Of a stretch of DNA of 49,265 nt, positions 24,301-32,833 are shown piece after piece. Source of the stretch: an uncultured Bacteroides sp. (GTDB lineage Bacteria; Bacteroidota; Bacteroidia; Bacteroidales; Bacteroidaceae). The DNA lies in contig CALUIQ010000171.1 of NCBI GenBank assembly GCA_944320735.1, positions 1-49,265 on the forward strand. Direction: 5' to 3'. The notes beneath the pieces are model-generated. The model saw nothing but the letters and a program-made list of their open reading frames with translations. It was not told the DNA's origin and searched no databases. The position numbers and the translations under genes were made by a program. Numbering within the stretch: the first letter of the stretch is position 1; each line of letters starts with the position of its first letter.

Positions 24301-26478
24301 TCAACGTACAGCCGCTTTCTTGGAGGTCAGACCCAACTGGAACAAACGGCTAAAGATACTATGCACGTAGGTATGCGGCGGCAATTCACCGGTAAAGTTC
24401 TCTACGACTTCACGGTCGGCATTGTTCAAGTACAAGAACAGCGGTACCTCACCCATGGCATCTTTGATAGGTTGGAGTGTCGTGTCGTCGCTCACGCGCC
24501 ACAAGCGGCAGGCATTGGCTACCAACAGATTGACATCGCCTTGCTTCAATACGGCCAAAGGCACCGTGGCATCCTGCAGAGGAGGATATTCCACCAGGAG
24601 GATGTTCGGCTTCTCTTCGGCTTCGTTCAGTTGCCAAAAGTCCGTGAGTTGTTGGGCGTTGACGTAGTCTTTGTTCTCCTCATACAGGAAGTCCAATCCG
24701 GCTTCAACCGTACGTACGGTCAGTCCTTCCTCCATCCAATAGTTGGTGAAATAGCGAGTAAGGTAGCTCTTGCCTTCCCCATGCTCCATGCTGAGCAGGT
24801 TGATGATGGTAGGACGGCCGGGTACGATGTATTGGTTCAGCCTGCGGCAACAATAGGCGGCCGCCCTGCGGTTGCACGCTTTCAAGAAGCCACGGTACTT
24901 CAAGTTGCTGACACCGTTGAAAGCCGCAAGTACGGGCAGTCCCGTGAGTCGCTTGCTGCGGAACGGGTCGCGCAGAGTACGGTCCAACAACTCAATCAGC
25001 AGGAAGTAGAAGGTGATGAAGAACAAGGTGCCAAAGAATGCCAACAGCACATAGAGCAAGCGTTGGCGTCCGTTGTCGGTCAACGGATATTCCGGCGGGC
25101 TGATGAGTTCCAAGTTGCTGGTATTCATCTCCAGATTCTTCAGTTGCAGATAGGCATTGGCAAGTCCGGCTATCTGATTCCGGTAATTGTCTTCGGCTAT
25201 ACCGATACTACGCTCCATACGCGCAACCATCGTTCCGACCGGGGACATATCCGTAAATTGTCGGAATACATCGCGCCGACGGTCTTGCAGCACTTTTAAT
25301 TCCGCTCCGGATTTGGCTTCGTCCACCAAAGCACGTAACCATTCGAGTACCATGTCTTCAATGCCTACTCCTTCTTTGGAGAAGTTGAACTCATTGAGGT
25401 TGTCAGCGATATTGTTCACATTTTCTTCTGCTTTCTTTAATTCGAGACGGTCTTTCTTGATTTGATTGCTATATATGTCCAATGTATCCGTAACAAAAAT
25501 TTCTCGTTCGGTAATTCGTTGGTTCAGCGTACTGATGCGATCCAATTCCCTCAACAGGTTGGTATTATTACGAATGATTTCCGCACGGACGTCCATTTTT
25601 TCATCCAACATTTTTCGTAGAGCTACTGCCCCGGCATAGGTACGCATAGCTACTTCCAAACGGTCATCAACCTCATAACGGAGGATAGCCAAGGCTTCGC
25701 TCTGCTCCGGATAGTTAATAACCCGTTTTTCCACGCAATAGTGCATCAATTTATCTTCTTCCACCCGCAACCTTTCTTGAGCCAAACGGACTTGCTCTTC
25801 AAAATAGGCAATAACATCATGGGCAGACTTGAAGCGCAAAATCTCATAAGCGTCTTTTAGTTCTTCAATCACGATTTCAACGGTCTGTTGGGTAATGCCC
25901 GGATCGGCGGATGTGTAACTGATGGTAAGGATGTCACTATTACCCACACGTTCCGCCTTAATCCCTGCCAATGCATTTGCGCTATAGAAAGGCCCCCGCT
26001 CGTTAAAAATGGTGTATAGAAAATTGTCCGTATTCTCCAAATCAGCTTGCTGGTAGGCGGTAAGATTGGCCAACGTCTTGTTCACGTCTTTGCGGTCTAC
26101 CAAGTTCAGTATTTCCTTGGGTGTCTGTTGAAGCAACTGGCGATAATGCTTGGCTTGGATATAGCGGTTGTCGTGCCATTCTTCGCCATACGTGTAAGCA
26201 TTGGCAAGTAGACGGAGGGAAACCTTTTTGTGGGTTCCGCGGGACTGGGCAATGTTGATCAGGTTGTCGAACGTACTGACGATAACGCTACCGCTGGCGG
26301 TAGTCCCGTTCAAAGAAACGGAAGTGCTGACGCCTGCGTACATACTGCCTTCCACCGTATAGCTAAAAGGCAGGAACTGGGTGATGTAAATGACCAAAAT
26401 GGTGACCAACAACGTGCCCCACAGCAACCAATAGCGGATGCGGTAAAAGAATTGGGCTATGTATTGCGCGATATCCAT
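24301..26478 (-). CDS. Wzz/GumC-type chain-length protein with kinase-like C-terminal domain
   Basis: A 725-residue inner-membrane polysaccharide co-polymerase. The first membrane helix is near residues 15-35 (YWLLWGTLLVTILVIYITQF), then a long periplasmic coiled region (about 200-440), then a second helix near 475-500 (LLYVLLAFFGTLFFITFYFL). The cytoplasmic C-terminal domain is like a BY-kinase: a Walker A-like SMEHGEGKSYLTRYF (about 563-577) and a Walker B-like ILLVEYPPL. The C-terminus ends SKKAAVR without the usual tyrosine cluster, so autophosphorylation as in Wzc is doubtful. It sits 12 bases after the TolC-like gene. Confidence 0.85.
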   Translation of the reverse strand: MDIAQYIAQFFYRIRYWLLWGTLLVTILVIYITQFLPFSYTVEGSMYAGVSTSVSLNGTTASGSVIVSTFDNLINIAQSRGTHKKVSLRLLANAYTYGEEWHDNRYIQAKHYRQLLQQTPKEILNLVDRKDVNKTLANLTAYQQADLENTDNFLYTIFNERGPFYSANALAGIKAERVGNSDILTISYTSADPGITQQTVEIVIEELKDAYEILRFKSAHDVIAYFEEQVRLAQERLRVEEDKLMHYCVEKRVINYPEQSEALAILRYEVDDRLEVAMRTYAGAVALRKMLDEKMDVRAEIIRNNTNLLRELDRISTLNQRITEREIFVTDTLDIYSNQIKKDRLELKKAEENVNNIADNLNEFNFSKEGVGIEDMVLEWLRALVDEAKSGAELKVLQDRRRDVFRQFTDMSPVGTMVARMERSIGIAEDNYRNQIAGLANAYLQLKNLEMNTSNLELISPPEYPLTDNGRQRLLYVLLAFFGTLFFITFYFLLIELLDRTLRDPFRSKRLTGLPVLAAFNGVSNLKYRGFLKACNRRAAAYCCRRLNQYIVPGRPTIINLLSMEHGEGKSYLTRYFTNYWMEEGLTVRTVEAGLDFLYEENKDYVNAQQLTDFWQLNEAEEKPNILLVEYPPLQDATVPLAVLKQGDVNLLVANACRLWRVSDDTTLQPIKDAMGEVPLFLYLNNADREVVENFTGELPPHTYVHSIFSRLFQLGLTSKKAAVR

Positions 26479-26490
26479 GGTATTATAATT

Positions 26491-27321
26491 TTACTGAATA
26501 ATCTTAACGTTTGTGAGCATTTCCAACAAGATGATGGCATTGTGGAGTTGTACGCGAGCCTCTTCGTAAGCGACAACGGCTCCCGTACGACGAGCTCTTT
26601 CCAAAGAAAGCTCCGTAATATTCATTTTCCCTTGAATGAAATCGTTTTCTATAATCTTCATCTGTGCATTGTACAGGGCAGCCGTCTCCGCTTTGGCATT
26701 GATGGTGGCAAGCTGCTCTGTTACCGCATTATAGGCATCCAATACACGCAACCGACGTTCTTCCATCACGTCTTCTTGCGTATATTCCAGTTGGTCTATT
26801 TGGTGGCGGTAGTTTTTGAGTTTCAAGGGACGGTTAATCAAGTCACCTAAACTGAAACCTACACTGGCGCCCACGTTGAAGAAATGTTGATTTTGGGTGG
26901 ACGAAGTCTGGAACATAGGAGTATATTCATCACTTTGCGTTCCCAAAATATTGTAACGCCCGTAGGAATAGTTACCGTACAGGCGGAAGTAATTCAGCCA
27001 ATCGCGTTTCTGCAACTTATACTCGTTCTTGATCTGCTCCACTTGCGAACGGGCACGCTTGACGGTGGCATTCTCTGATACAGCTTCCAAGAATACCGAC
27101 AGGGGTGGAAGTTCCAATTGCTCGATGTGCCGGGGTACCAACTTGGCGGCTACACCCACTTTGTTGCGAACCAACGAACTATCCTCCTTGGCGAACTCCT
27201 CCAAGAGCTGAAGGCGCTCTTCGTAGATGGATGTGGTGTCAGATTCAAACACTTGGGCGGCACAAGGCAGGGTTAGCCAAAGAAACAGGATGCTCAGTAT
27301 GGTTGAAAAACGAATATTCAT
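26491..27321 (-). CDS. TolC-family outer-membrane-like protein, short
   Basis: A 276-residue protein with a signal peptide (ILSILFLWLTLPCAAQ) and features of TolC-type outer membrane factors: VSENATVKRARSQVEQIKN, a YGNYSYGRYNILGT beta segment, VGASVGFSLGDLINRPLKLK and two helical stretches ending RTGAVVAYEEARVQLHNAII. This is about one repeat shorter than a full TolC protein (over 400 residues), so it may be a variant with a half-length barrel. Its place between the sugar transferase and Wzz suggests it is the outer-membrane part of the exporter. Function inferred. Confidence 0.75.
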   Translation of the reverse strand: MNIRFSTILSILFLWLTLPCAAQVFESDTTSIYEERLQLLEEFAKEDSSLVRNKVGVAAKLVPRHIEQLELPPLSVFLEAVSENATVKRARSQVEQIKNEYKLQKRDWLNYFRLYGNYSYGRYNILGTQSDEYTPMFQTSSTQNQHFFNVGASVGFSLGDLINRPLKLKNYRHQIDQLEYTQEDVMEERRLRVLDAYNAVTEQLATINAKAETAALYNAQMKIIENDFIQGKMNITELSLERARRTGAVVAYEEARVQLHNAIILLEMLTNVKIIQ

Positions 27322-27345
27322 AATCTCTTTAACTTATCTTTTTGA

Positions 27346-28521
27346 TTAAACATTTTCTTTCTGTATGAAGGCGGTAAAAGTCTTCAATAATATTTTCAGG
27401 TCCATCTCGAAAGAGAATTGGCGGGCATAGCGGATGTCCAACTGGTTGCGTTCTTCGGCCGACATACGCCCGGAGTCGCCCCGTTTCTCCACCTGCCACA
27501 GGCCGGTAAGTCCCGCCGGAGCCATAAAACGCTCGGCATAGTTGTCGTTGGTCAGCAGTTCGGCTTCGTACAAGGGCAGGGGACGATTGCCCACCACGCT
27601 CATGTCTCCTTTAAGGATGTTGAACAGTTGGGGGAGTTCGTCGATGCTGTACTTGCGGATGAAGCGGCCTACACGGGTGATACGGGGGTCGTTCTCTATC
27701 TTGACAAACGCATGGGTTTGCTGTTCTTTCCTTTGCTGCAGGTATTCCCGTTCGGGGATAATATAATCATCGGATACCAATACGGGTGTTTCCGCTTCCG
27801 TCACTTGTTCTATTCGGTCAAGGGGAGAGGCTTGGGAAGGTTGGCGGGCAGCGTCCGCGTTTTCCGTCCGATATTGGTTGAGGGCACTGTATTCCTTCAA
27901 ATGTTTGTCCGCGTCGGTGTACATAGAGCGGAACTTGTAGAAATCGAAAATTTGGTAATTGCTGCCAGCCCGTTTGGCCTTGTAGATGACCTGTCCCTTG
28001 CTCTCCAGACGGATGGCTATGGCGGTGCCAATGAACAGCGGAGAGAGCAACAAAAGGGCTATGCAGGCAAAGACAATGTCGAACGCGCGCTTCCACAGGG
28101 GCAGACGGAACATATGGAGCACGTCACGATGGCGGCGGCTGAACTCCTCGAACTTCTGCTCGTGGCGCAGGTTGAGGTAATCTTCCACTGTCTTGACTGT
28201 TTGGGGAGATACATCGGGCGAAAACACGTTGTGTATGCCGGCCTGTTGGTAGGAAGCAAGTTGCTCGTCCGAGATGCGGGACGTGACCAATATAAGGTAC
28301 ACACGCGGGAAACGCTCGTGCAAGGCGGCTATCCGTCCGCAATCCTCCACGGTCTGCCGAGTGGCTTCGTAAAGGACGGAGGTGTTGTAGCGTTCGCGGA
28401 TGTGCTCGATGGCCTGTACTGCGTCCGCAAAGGTAGAAGCCGGGATGAACATGCCGTTCACCACGCCACGCATATGGGCGATGGTTGCCTCGTTGGTTCC
28501 TATGTAAACATTGTACAGCAT
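27346..28521 (-). CDS. Initiating sugar-phosphate transferase with N-terminal receiver-like domain
   Basis: A 391-residue fusion. Residues 1-120 resemble a response-regulator receiver but lack the phosphoacceptor Asp: YEATRQTVEDC stands where it is expected, and LVTSRISDEQLASYQQAGIH then FSPDVSP lacks the conserved Lys. Residues 140-391 are a WcaJ/WbaP-type transferase that loads the first sugar phosphate onto undecaprenyl phosphate: PLWKRAFDIVFACIALLLLS (membrane), KAKRAGSNYQIFDFYKFRSM, an unusual insert at about 205-275, then RKYSIDELPQLFNILKGDMS with catalytic Asp294-Glu295. It starts 18 bases after the receiver gene. Confidence 0.88.
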   Translation of the reverse strand: MLYNVYIGTNEATIAHMRGVVNGMFIPASTFADAVQAIEHIRERYNTSVLYEATRQTVEDCGRIAALHERFPRVYLILVTSRISDEQLASYQQAGIHNVFSPDVSPQTVKTVEDYLNLRHEQKFEEFSRRHRDVLHMFRLPLWKRAFDIVFACIALLLLSPLFIGTAIAIRLESKGQVIYKAKRAGSNYQIFDFYKFRSMYTDADKHLKEYSALNQYRTENADAARQPSQASPLDRIEQVTEAETPVLVSDDYIIPEREYLQQRKEQQTHAFVKIENDPRITRVGRFIRKYSIDELPQLFNILKGDMSVVGNRPLPLYEAELLTNDNYAERFMAPAGLTGLWQVEKRGDSGRMSAEERNQLDIRYARQFSFEMDLKILLKTFTAFIQKENV

Positions 28522-28539
28522 AATCGTTTGCTTCGTTTT

Positions 28540-28905
28540 TTATAGGTACTTTTTTATGCGCGCTTTCAACTCCAAGGGGTTGAACGGCTTCACGATGTAG
28601 TCGTCCACACCGGTTTCAAAAGCGTGGATACGCTCTTCCGTGCTTTCCGCACTCGAAAGGATAACCACGGGGATGGACTTGTACAAGGGGTTGTTTTTAA
28701 GGAATGCCAGAAATTCATCGCCCGACATCAGCGGCATACGCATATCCGTAATAATGAGAGCAGGACGGTTGCCTTGGTCGAGCCATTCAATGGCGCTTGG
28801 GGCATTCTCGAAGTAGATTAAATGATTGCCGTCTTCTTCCAGATAAGCTTTGAGTATTTTCCCGATAGATGGTTTGTCGTCTATGAATAATATTGTCTTG
28901 TCCAT
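28540..28905 (-). CDS. Stand-alone response regulator (CheY-like receiver)
   Basis: A 121-residue receiver with no output domain: TILFIDDKPSIGKIL gives acidic residues Asp9 and Asp10, IITDMRMPLMSG the phosphoacceptor Asp54, VILSSAES the switch Ser84 and VKPFNPLEL the conserved Lys106. It would act through protein contact. No kinase gene is adjacent. It heads the EPS operon, directly before the transferase that carries a degenerate receiver, so direct control of polysaccharide initiation is a plausible role. Confidence 0.9.
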   Translation of the reverse strand: MDKTILFIDDKPSIGKILKAYLEEDGNHLIYFENAPSAIEWLDQGNRPALIITDMRMPLMSGDEFLAFLKNNPLYKSIPVVILSSAESTEERIHAFETGVDDYIVKPFNPLELKARIKKYL

Positions 28906-29253
28906 ATGCGTGCTTCAGTATTGTTTTTTAGTTGGTCTTATGGACAACATAACGTTCCTTAAAACCAGGCTAACTAAAATATAATTTCTACTTAAGATTC
29001 TCATTATAAAATTGTACGTTTGCCTTACCGCAAAAATAAAGAATTATTTTTATTTCATTACTTTTACCTTCCAATAAACTTTTTGTTTTAATACTATTTA
29101 ACAAAGCTTGATATCTCGTTTTATTGGGTTCGAAAGTACTCAAAAAGTAGGTTCGGCATACTGAAATGTAATATACAAATCTATATACAAATAGATAACT
29201 TGCTCATTGCTAACGCCAAAGAAGTATACAATTACCGGAAGAAATAGCATACT
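28906..29253. other. A+T-rich leader region of the EPS operon
   Basis: No gene seen in this intergenic stretch. A minus-strand -7 box TATTTTTG (29038 to 29031) would give a leader of over 100 bases to the response regulator; no -33 element at the right distance. Upstream of it, ATATACAAAT occurs twice (29171 and 29183), the second inside a short dyad with ATCTAT/ATAGAT, which could be a regulator site. Confidence 0.4.
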
Positions 29254-29305
29254 AAAACGGCTTTTATGTTTCCTCTACTTAACTTTTTGGAAAACATAAA
29301 AGCCG
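29254..29305 (-). terminator. Intrinsic terminator after the LruC-domain gene
   Basis: On the minus strand, CGGCTTTTATGTTTTCC (29305 to 29289) pairs with GGAAACATAAAAGCCG (29273 to 29258), with one unpaired base, and is followed by TTTT. It lies 25 bases past the stop of the gene at 29330. Confidence 0.8.
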
Positions 29306-29329
29306 CTCCGAATGACCCATTTTGTCCAA

Positions 29330-30601
29330 CTACTTATTTTTATAGGTATCTCCGGTTGATTTTTCGTACCAATCAGCGTTGCTCTCGCCGCCACTCTTTA
29401 CCCATTCGGCAAAGCCGGGGTATACGTCTTTGATGTTGGTGCGTTCGGTAGGCCACTTGAACTCGGCGGGAACCACGAATGCCCAACACAGGTTGTCCTT
29501 GCTCAAATAATATTTGCTTCCCGCAAACGAATCGTCATCGCCCTGCCCGAAGAGGGAAGTGCTGCCTAAGTTGGTGGGGGAAATGCCCGGGGCGTGTACC
29601 TCGACACGCTTACCTCCACCGTCTGTACCGGTAATGATGAAGAAATCTACATTATTAATATTTAGCACCTTGTCTCTTAGGTCCTTATCTTTGAAAGTTA
29701 ACCAAATGATATAATCGGCCATATCACTCCGGTTGTTCTCGCTATCTGGCTCGGTGTTGATGAAGGAATAGTCGCCCTCGGTATTTTCGTTGAAGCTGTG
29801 GGCGTTGTCGCACAGCAGGAATACCACTTCACCATCGTGCCTGTTTTCCACTTGGATAGTCTGCCGTTTTCCGTCTGTAAATTGAGTCTCCGCTTCGATT
29901 TTCTCTATTTCATCAGTGTCTATGCCTTTGAAGCGGAAGCCCACTCCTATTTTTACACTTGCGCCTACAGCTTTGATTTCTCCTTCGATACGGAGGTCTT
30001 TACCCGATTCGGACATTTTGTCTACAGAGATGACAATGTCGTTCATATCAAAGTCCCCGTAGTTGGGCCATTGATCCTCGAAACAGAACGTGTAGGGGAC
30101 TTTACCCGTTGGTTCTATCTCGATGGGGTAAGAAGCCGTGCGAAGTTCGCCCGTCCCGCTCTTGGTCTGTGCGGCGCCGAATTTATAGTAAGCCGTGTCG
30201 TCCGTGCCTGCAAAGGGTAGGGCGGTTACTGTCTGCGTCCCGTTCGGGGCGGTCTGACGCAGGTAAAACTCGGTGTAGCTATCGGGTAGGACGATGGTTG
30301 TCTGGTACGTCTTTGCGGCGTTGGCGTATCCGGCTGCCATGGGCAGGAGTTCGGGATTCCCGTCCGGGTCTTTGGGGAACACCTCTATCAGATATTCGTA
30401 TTGAGCGTCGTAAAGGTCGGTCACGTCTATGGAGAGCCGCGTTTCGCTCGTCATTTTCCAGTCGAAACCTTCGGGAGCCACTACGTCAGCACCCAAAGGG
30501 CGGTTGGGACGCACGGCTTCGGGGTTGTACACGTCCGTCTCGCAAGCACCTAAGACGAGGGCGGACATACCGGTCAAAATCAAAGAAGAAATCTTGTTCA
30601 T
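29330..30601 (-). CDS. LruC domain-containing lipoprotein
   Basis: A 423-residue predicted lipoprotein: ILTGMSALVLGACETDVYNP has a hydrophobic signal with lipobox LGAC (Cys19 region), so it is anchored in the outer or inner membrane facing the periplasm or surface. The middle has FCFEDQWPNYGDFDMNDIVI, the LruC/DUF4842 signature (cf. a putative Ca-binding D-rich segment). This family is common in Bacteroidales and its function is not established. It has its own promoter at 30630-30637 and a strong terminator. Confidence 0.85.
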   Translation of the reverse strand: MNKISSLILTGMSALVLGACETDVYNPEAVRPNRPLGADVVAPEGFDWKMTSETRLSIDVTDLYDAQYEYLIEVFPKDPDGNPELLPMAAGYANAAKTYQTTIVLPDSYTEFYLRQTAPNGTQTVTALPFAGTDDTAYYKFGAAQTKSGTGELRTASYPIEIEPTGKVPYTFCFEDQWPNYGDFDMNDIVISVDKMSESGKDLRIEGEIKAVGASVKIGVGFRFKGIDTDEIEKIEAETQFTDGKRQTIQVENRHDGEVVFLLCDNAHSFNENTEGDYSFINTEPDSENNRSDMADYIIWLTFKDKDLRDKVLNINNVDFFIITGTDGGGKRVEVHAPGISPTNLGSTSLFGQGDDDSFAGSKYYLSKDNLCWAFVVPAEFKWPTERTNIKDVYPGFAEWVKSGGESNADWYEKSTGDTYKNK

Positions 30602-30629
30602 GTGTATTAAAATGGTTTGTTTTGCGTGG

Positions 30630-30637
30630 CAAAGATA
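30630..30637 (-). promoter_or_regulatory. -7 box of the LruC-domain gene
   Basis: TATCTTTG on the minus strand (30637 to 30630), 29 bases before the ATG at 30601. A TTTA at 30657-30654 lies 16 bp upstream, short of the usual spacing. Confidence 0.55.
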
Positions 30638-30699
30638 CTGTTTCCTTATATAATAAAGGTGTAATATCTGATTCGTTTATGTCTAAATTCTGACCGTAT

Positions 30700-31746
30700 T
30701 TACTCACTCTTGGTGATTTCACCCGCCAAATCGGACTCCATAAGCCGACAGATATCCTCCACCGGCAGCCCGTGCCCCAAGAGGAACATCAGTTTGGTGA
30801 CTGCACATTCTGGTGTGCTGTCGTATCCGCTCAGCACGCCTGCCTGCAAGAGTTGGAGACCGGTGCCATAGCGAGCCATTTCCACCGCACCCTTGGGGCA
30901 CTGGGTGATGTTGACAATGACGATGCCCCGCTCCGTGGCCTGCTTCAAGAGGCGGATGAGCCATTCCTTTTGCGGGGCGTTGCCCGAGCCGTAGGTCTTG
31001 AATACCACGGCCTTGAGTTCGGGCACCCGAAGGACGGAACTGACGATGCTCTCGCGGATGCCCGGAAAGAGGGTGAGCATCACCACGTTGGTGTCGAACA
31101 GGAAATGGGGTTTCATAGGGCGTGTGGGGTCGGGACGGCGGATGAGGTGTTCTTCGTAGCGAATGTGTACGCCTACCTTGGCCAGCGCGGGATAGTTGAA
31201 CGAGCGGAAAGCGTTGAAGTTCTCGGCGTTAATCTTTGTGGTGCGGTTGCCCCGCATCAGTTCGTTCTCGAAGAAGATGCACACTTCGGGCACCATCGGC
31301 GACCCGTCCGCACGTCGTGCCGAGGCTATCTCGATGGCCGTGATGAGGTTTTCCTTGCCATCGGTGCGCAGCATGCCGATGGGTAGTTGCGAGCCGGTCA
31401 GTATGACGGGCTTCCCCAAGATTTCCAGCATAAAACAAAGGGAACTGGCGGTATAAGCCATCGTGTCCGTGCCGTGCAGGATGACAAATCCGTCGTACTC
31501 CTCGTAGCGGTCGGTGATGATGCGCACGATTTTCGCCCAAAGCTCCGGCTCCATGTCGGACGAGTCGATGGGCGGATTGAACTGGTAAGTGTCGATGCGG
31601 CAATTGAAACGCTTCAGTTCGGGCACGTGCTTCAACAGCTCGCTGAACTTGAAACTTTCCAAGGCTCCGGTTTCGGGATTCTCTATCATACCGATGGTTC
31701 CGCCCGTGTAGATGAGCAGCACTGAGGGATTATTGGTCTTGTTCAT
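30700..31746 (-). CDS. Type I L-asparaginase
   Basis: About 348 residues hydrolysing L-asparagine to aspartate and ammonia, probably cytoplasmic since no signal peptide is seen. Motifs: VLLIYTGGTIGMIENPETGA (first catalytic Thr in TGGTIG), DSSDMEPELW, FVILHGTDTMAYTASSLCF (second catalytic TD pair) and PVILTGSQLPIGMLRTDGKE. The frame runs to 31821, but the -7 box at 31782-31789 would start the transcript at about 31775, so the start is ATG 31746 or ATG 31752. Confidence 0.92.
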   Translation of the reverse strand: MNKTNNPSVLLIYTGGTIGMIENPETGALESFKFSELLKHVPELKRFNCRIDTYQFNPPIDSSDMEPELWAKIVRIITDRYEEYDGFVILHGTDTMAYTASSLCFMLEILGKPVILTGSQLPIGMLRTDGKENLITAIEIASARRADGSPMVPEVCIFFENELMRGNRTTKINAENFNAFRSFNYPALAKVGVHIRYEEHLIRRPDPTRPMKPHFLFDTNVVMLTLFPGIRESIVSSVLRVPELKAVVFKTYGSGNAPQKEWLIRLLKQATERGIVIVNITQCPKGAVEMARYGTGLQLLQAGVLSGYDSTPECAVTKLMFLLGHGLPVEDICRLMESDLAGEITKSE

Positions 31747-31781
31747 AAGCATTGTGTTAGATAAGGGTGTTGTTTCCTGTG

Positions 31782-31789
31782 CAAAGATA
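31782..31789 (-). promoter_or_regulatory. -7 box of the asparaginase gene
   Basis: TATCTTTG on the minus strand (31789 to 31782). CAAA at 31804-31807 is the reverse of TTTG but only 14 bp away. It decides the start of the asparaginase coding region. Confidence 0.6.
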
Positions 31790-31858
31790 CGCATTTCTTC
31801 TGACAAATTGATATATTCCATTCGGTTTTATACCTATATTAAATAATAGAGTGCTAAA

Positions 31859-31890
31859 GTTGCAAGATATTGAAACTTTCTCTATCTTTG
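31859..31890 (+). promoter_or_regulatory. Promoter of the HTH/DUF308/M23 genes
   Basis: GTTG at 31859-31862, 20 bp, then TATCTTTG at 31883-31890. Expected start near 31897. The HTH gene also has an AAGGAGGAA sequence ending four bases before its ATG, an unusually strong ribosome-binding site for this group. Confidence 0.7.
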
Positions 31891-31919
31891 CAGTACAAGA
31901 AGAATGAAGGAGGAATATT

Positions 31920-32225
31920 ATGGAGACAAACAATCACAAACTTGTTGATTACAGTGCCGTTTTAGAACAAAAATATGGTAAACCTGGCACTCCAGAGCGT
32001 AATCGTTTTGACGAAGAAGCCTACGCTTTCTACACTAGCCAGATACTGCTGGATGCCCGCAAGGAGGCCAAGGTGTCGCAACAGGAACTGGCGTCGCGCA
32101 TCGGTTCGACCAAGTCGTACATATCGCGCATCGAGAACGGGCTGGTGATGCCCAGTGTGGCCACGTTCTACCGCATCATGAACGCACTGGGTATGCGGAT
32201 AGAAATCTTGAAACCTATAATGTAA
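31920..32225 (+). CDS. XRE-type HTH regulator (HigA-like)
   Basis: A 101-residue protein whose second half is an XRE helix-turn-helix: LDARKEAKVSQQELASRIGS then TKSYISRIENGLVMPSVATF, ending with ALGMRIEILKPI. The layout (N-terminal about 35 residues, then HTH, ending in a beta strand) resembles HigA-type antitoxins, but no toxin gene lies upstream or downstream. A strong AAGGAGG site precedes the ATG. It starts a co-directional set with DUF308 and M23 genes 16 and 19 bases apart. A role as repressor of the set is inferred. Confidence 0.85.
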   Translation: METNNHKLVDYSAVLEQKYGKPGTPERNRFDEEAYAFYTSQILLDARKEAKVSQQELASRIGSTKSYISRIENGLVMPSVATFYRIMNALGMRIEILKPIM

Positions 32226-32241
32226 GGAAAGGGAGGAAATT

Positions 32242-32814
32242 ATGAAAAGCGTGAATTACTCGCTGATGCGCACCATCTGCGCCTTGGTCATCGGCTTGGT
32301 TTTGGTGCTGTTTCCCGCCCAAGCGGGCGAATATTTGGTGCTCACCATCGGCATCGTGTTTATGGTGCCTTCGCTCATTACGTTGATAGGCTACTTCGTC
32401 CAGAAGTCCGAGGGGCGTTTTCGCTTCCCGGTGGAGGCGTTGGGTAGCCTGCTTTTTGGCCTATGGCTGGTCATTATGCCCGGTTTCTTTGCCGACCTGC
32501 TGACCTTCGTGTTGGGCTTCATCCTGATGTTGGGAGGCGTGCAGCAAGTGGCCTCGCTTATGGCGGCCCGCAAGTGGATGCCCGTGCCGGGAGGTTTCTA
32601 CGTGGTGCCGGTGCTCATCCTGCTGGCGGGGCTTGTGTCATTGTTCAATCCCACGGGCACACGCTCTACGGTGTTTGTCATCATTGGCATTGCGAGCCTT
32701 TGTTACGCCCTTAGCGAACTATTGACGTGGCTAAAGTTTGGCCGAAAGCGCCCGCGCCCCGAAGCTCCGGCCGTTAAGGATAACGATATAGAGGACGCTG
32801 AAATCATCGGCTGA
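32242..32814 (+). CDS. DUF308 (HdeD-like) membrane protein
   Basis: A 190-residue small membrane protein with five to six hydrophobic segments in short paired repeats: YSLMRTICALVIGLVLVLFP, YLVLTIGIVFMVPSLITLIG, LGSLLFGLWLVIMPGFFADL and so on, then a charged tail with FGRKRPRPEAPAVKDNDIED. This is the DUF308/HdeD pattern of short tandem hydrophobic hairpins; the E. coli relative is linked to acid resistance. Function here unknown. It lies between the HTH and M23 genes. Confidence 0.82.
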   Translation: MKSVNYSLMRTICALVIGLVLVLFPAQAGEYLVLTIGIVFMVPSLITLIGYFVQKSEGRFRFPVEALGSLLFGLWLVIMPGFFADLLTFVLGFILMLGGVQQVASLMAARKWMPVPGGFYVVPVLILLAGLVSLFNPTGTRSTVFVIIGIASLCYALSELLTWLKFGRKRPRPEAPAVKDNDIEDAEIIG

Positions 32815-32833
32815 TGAAGAAACACTTTTAAGA

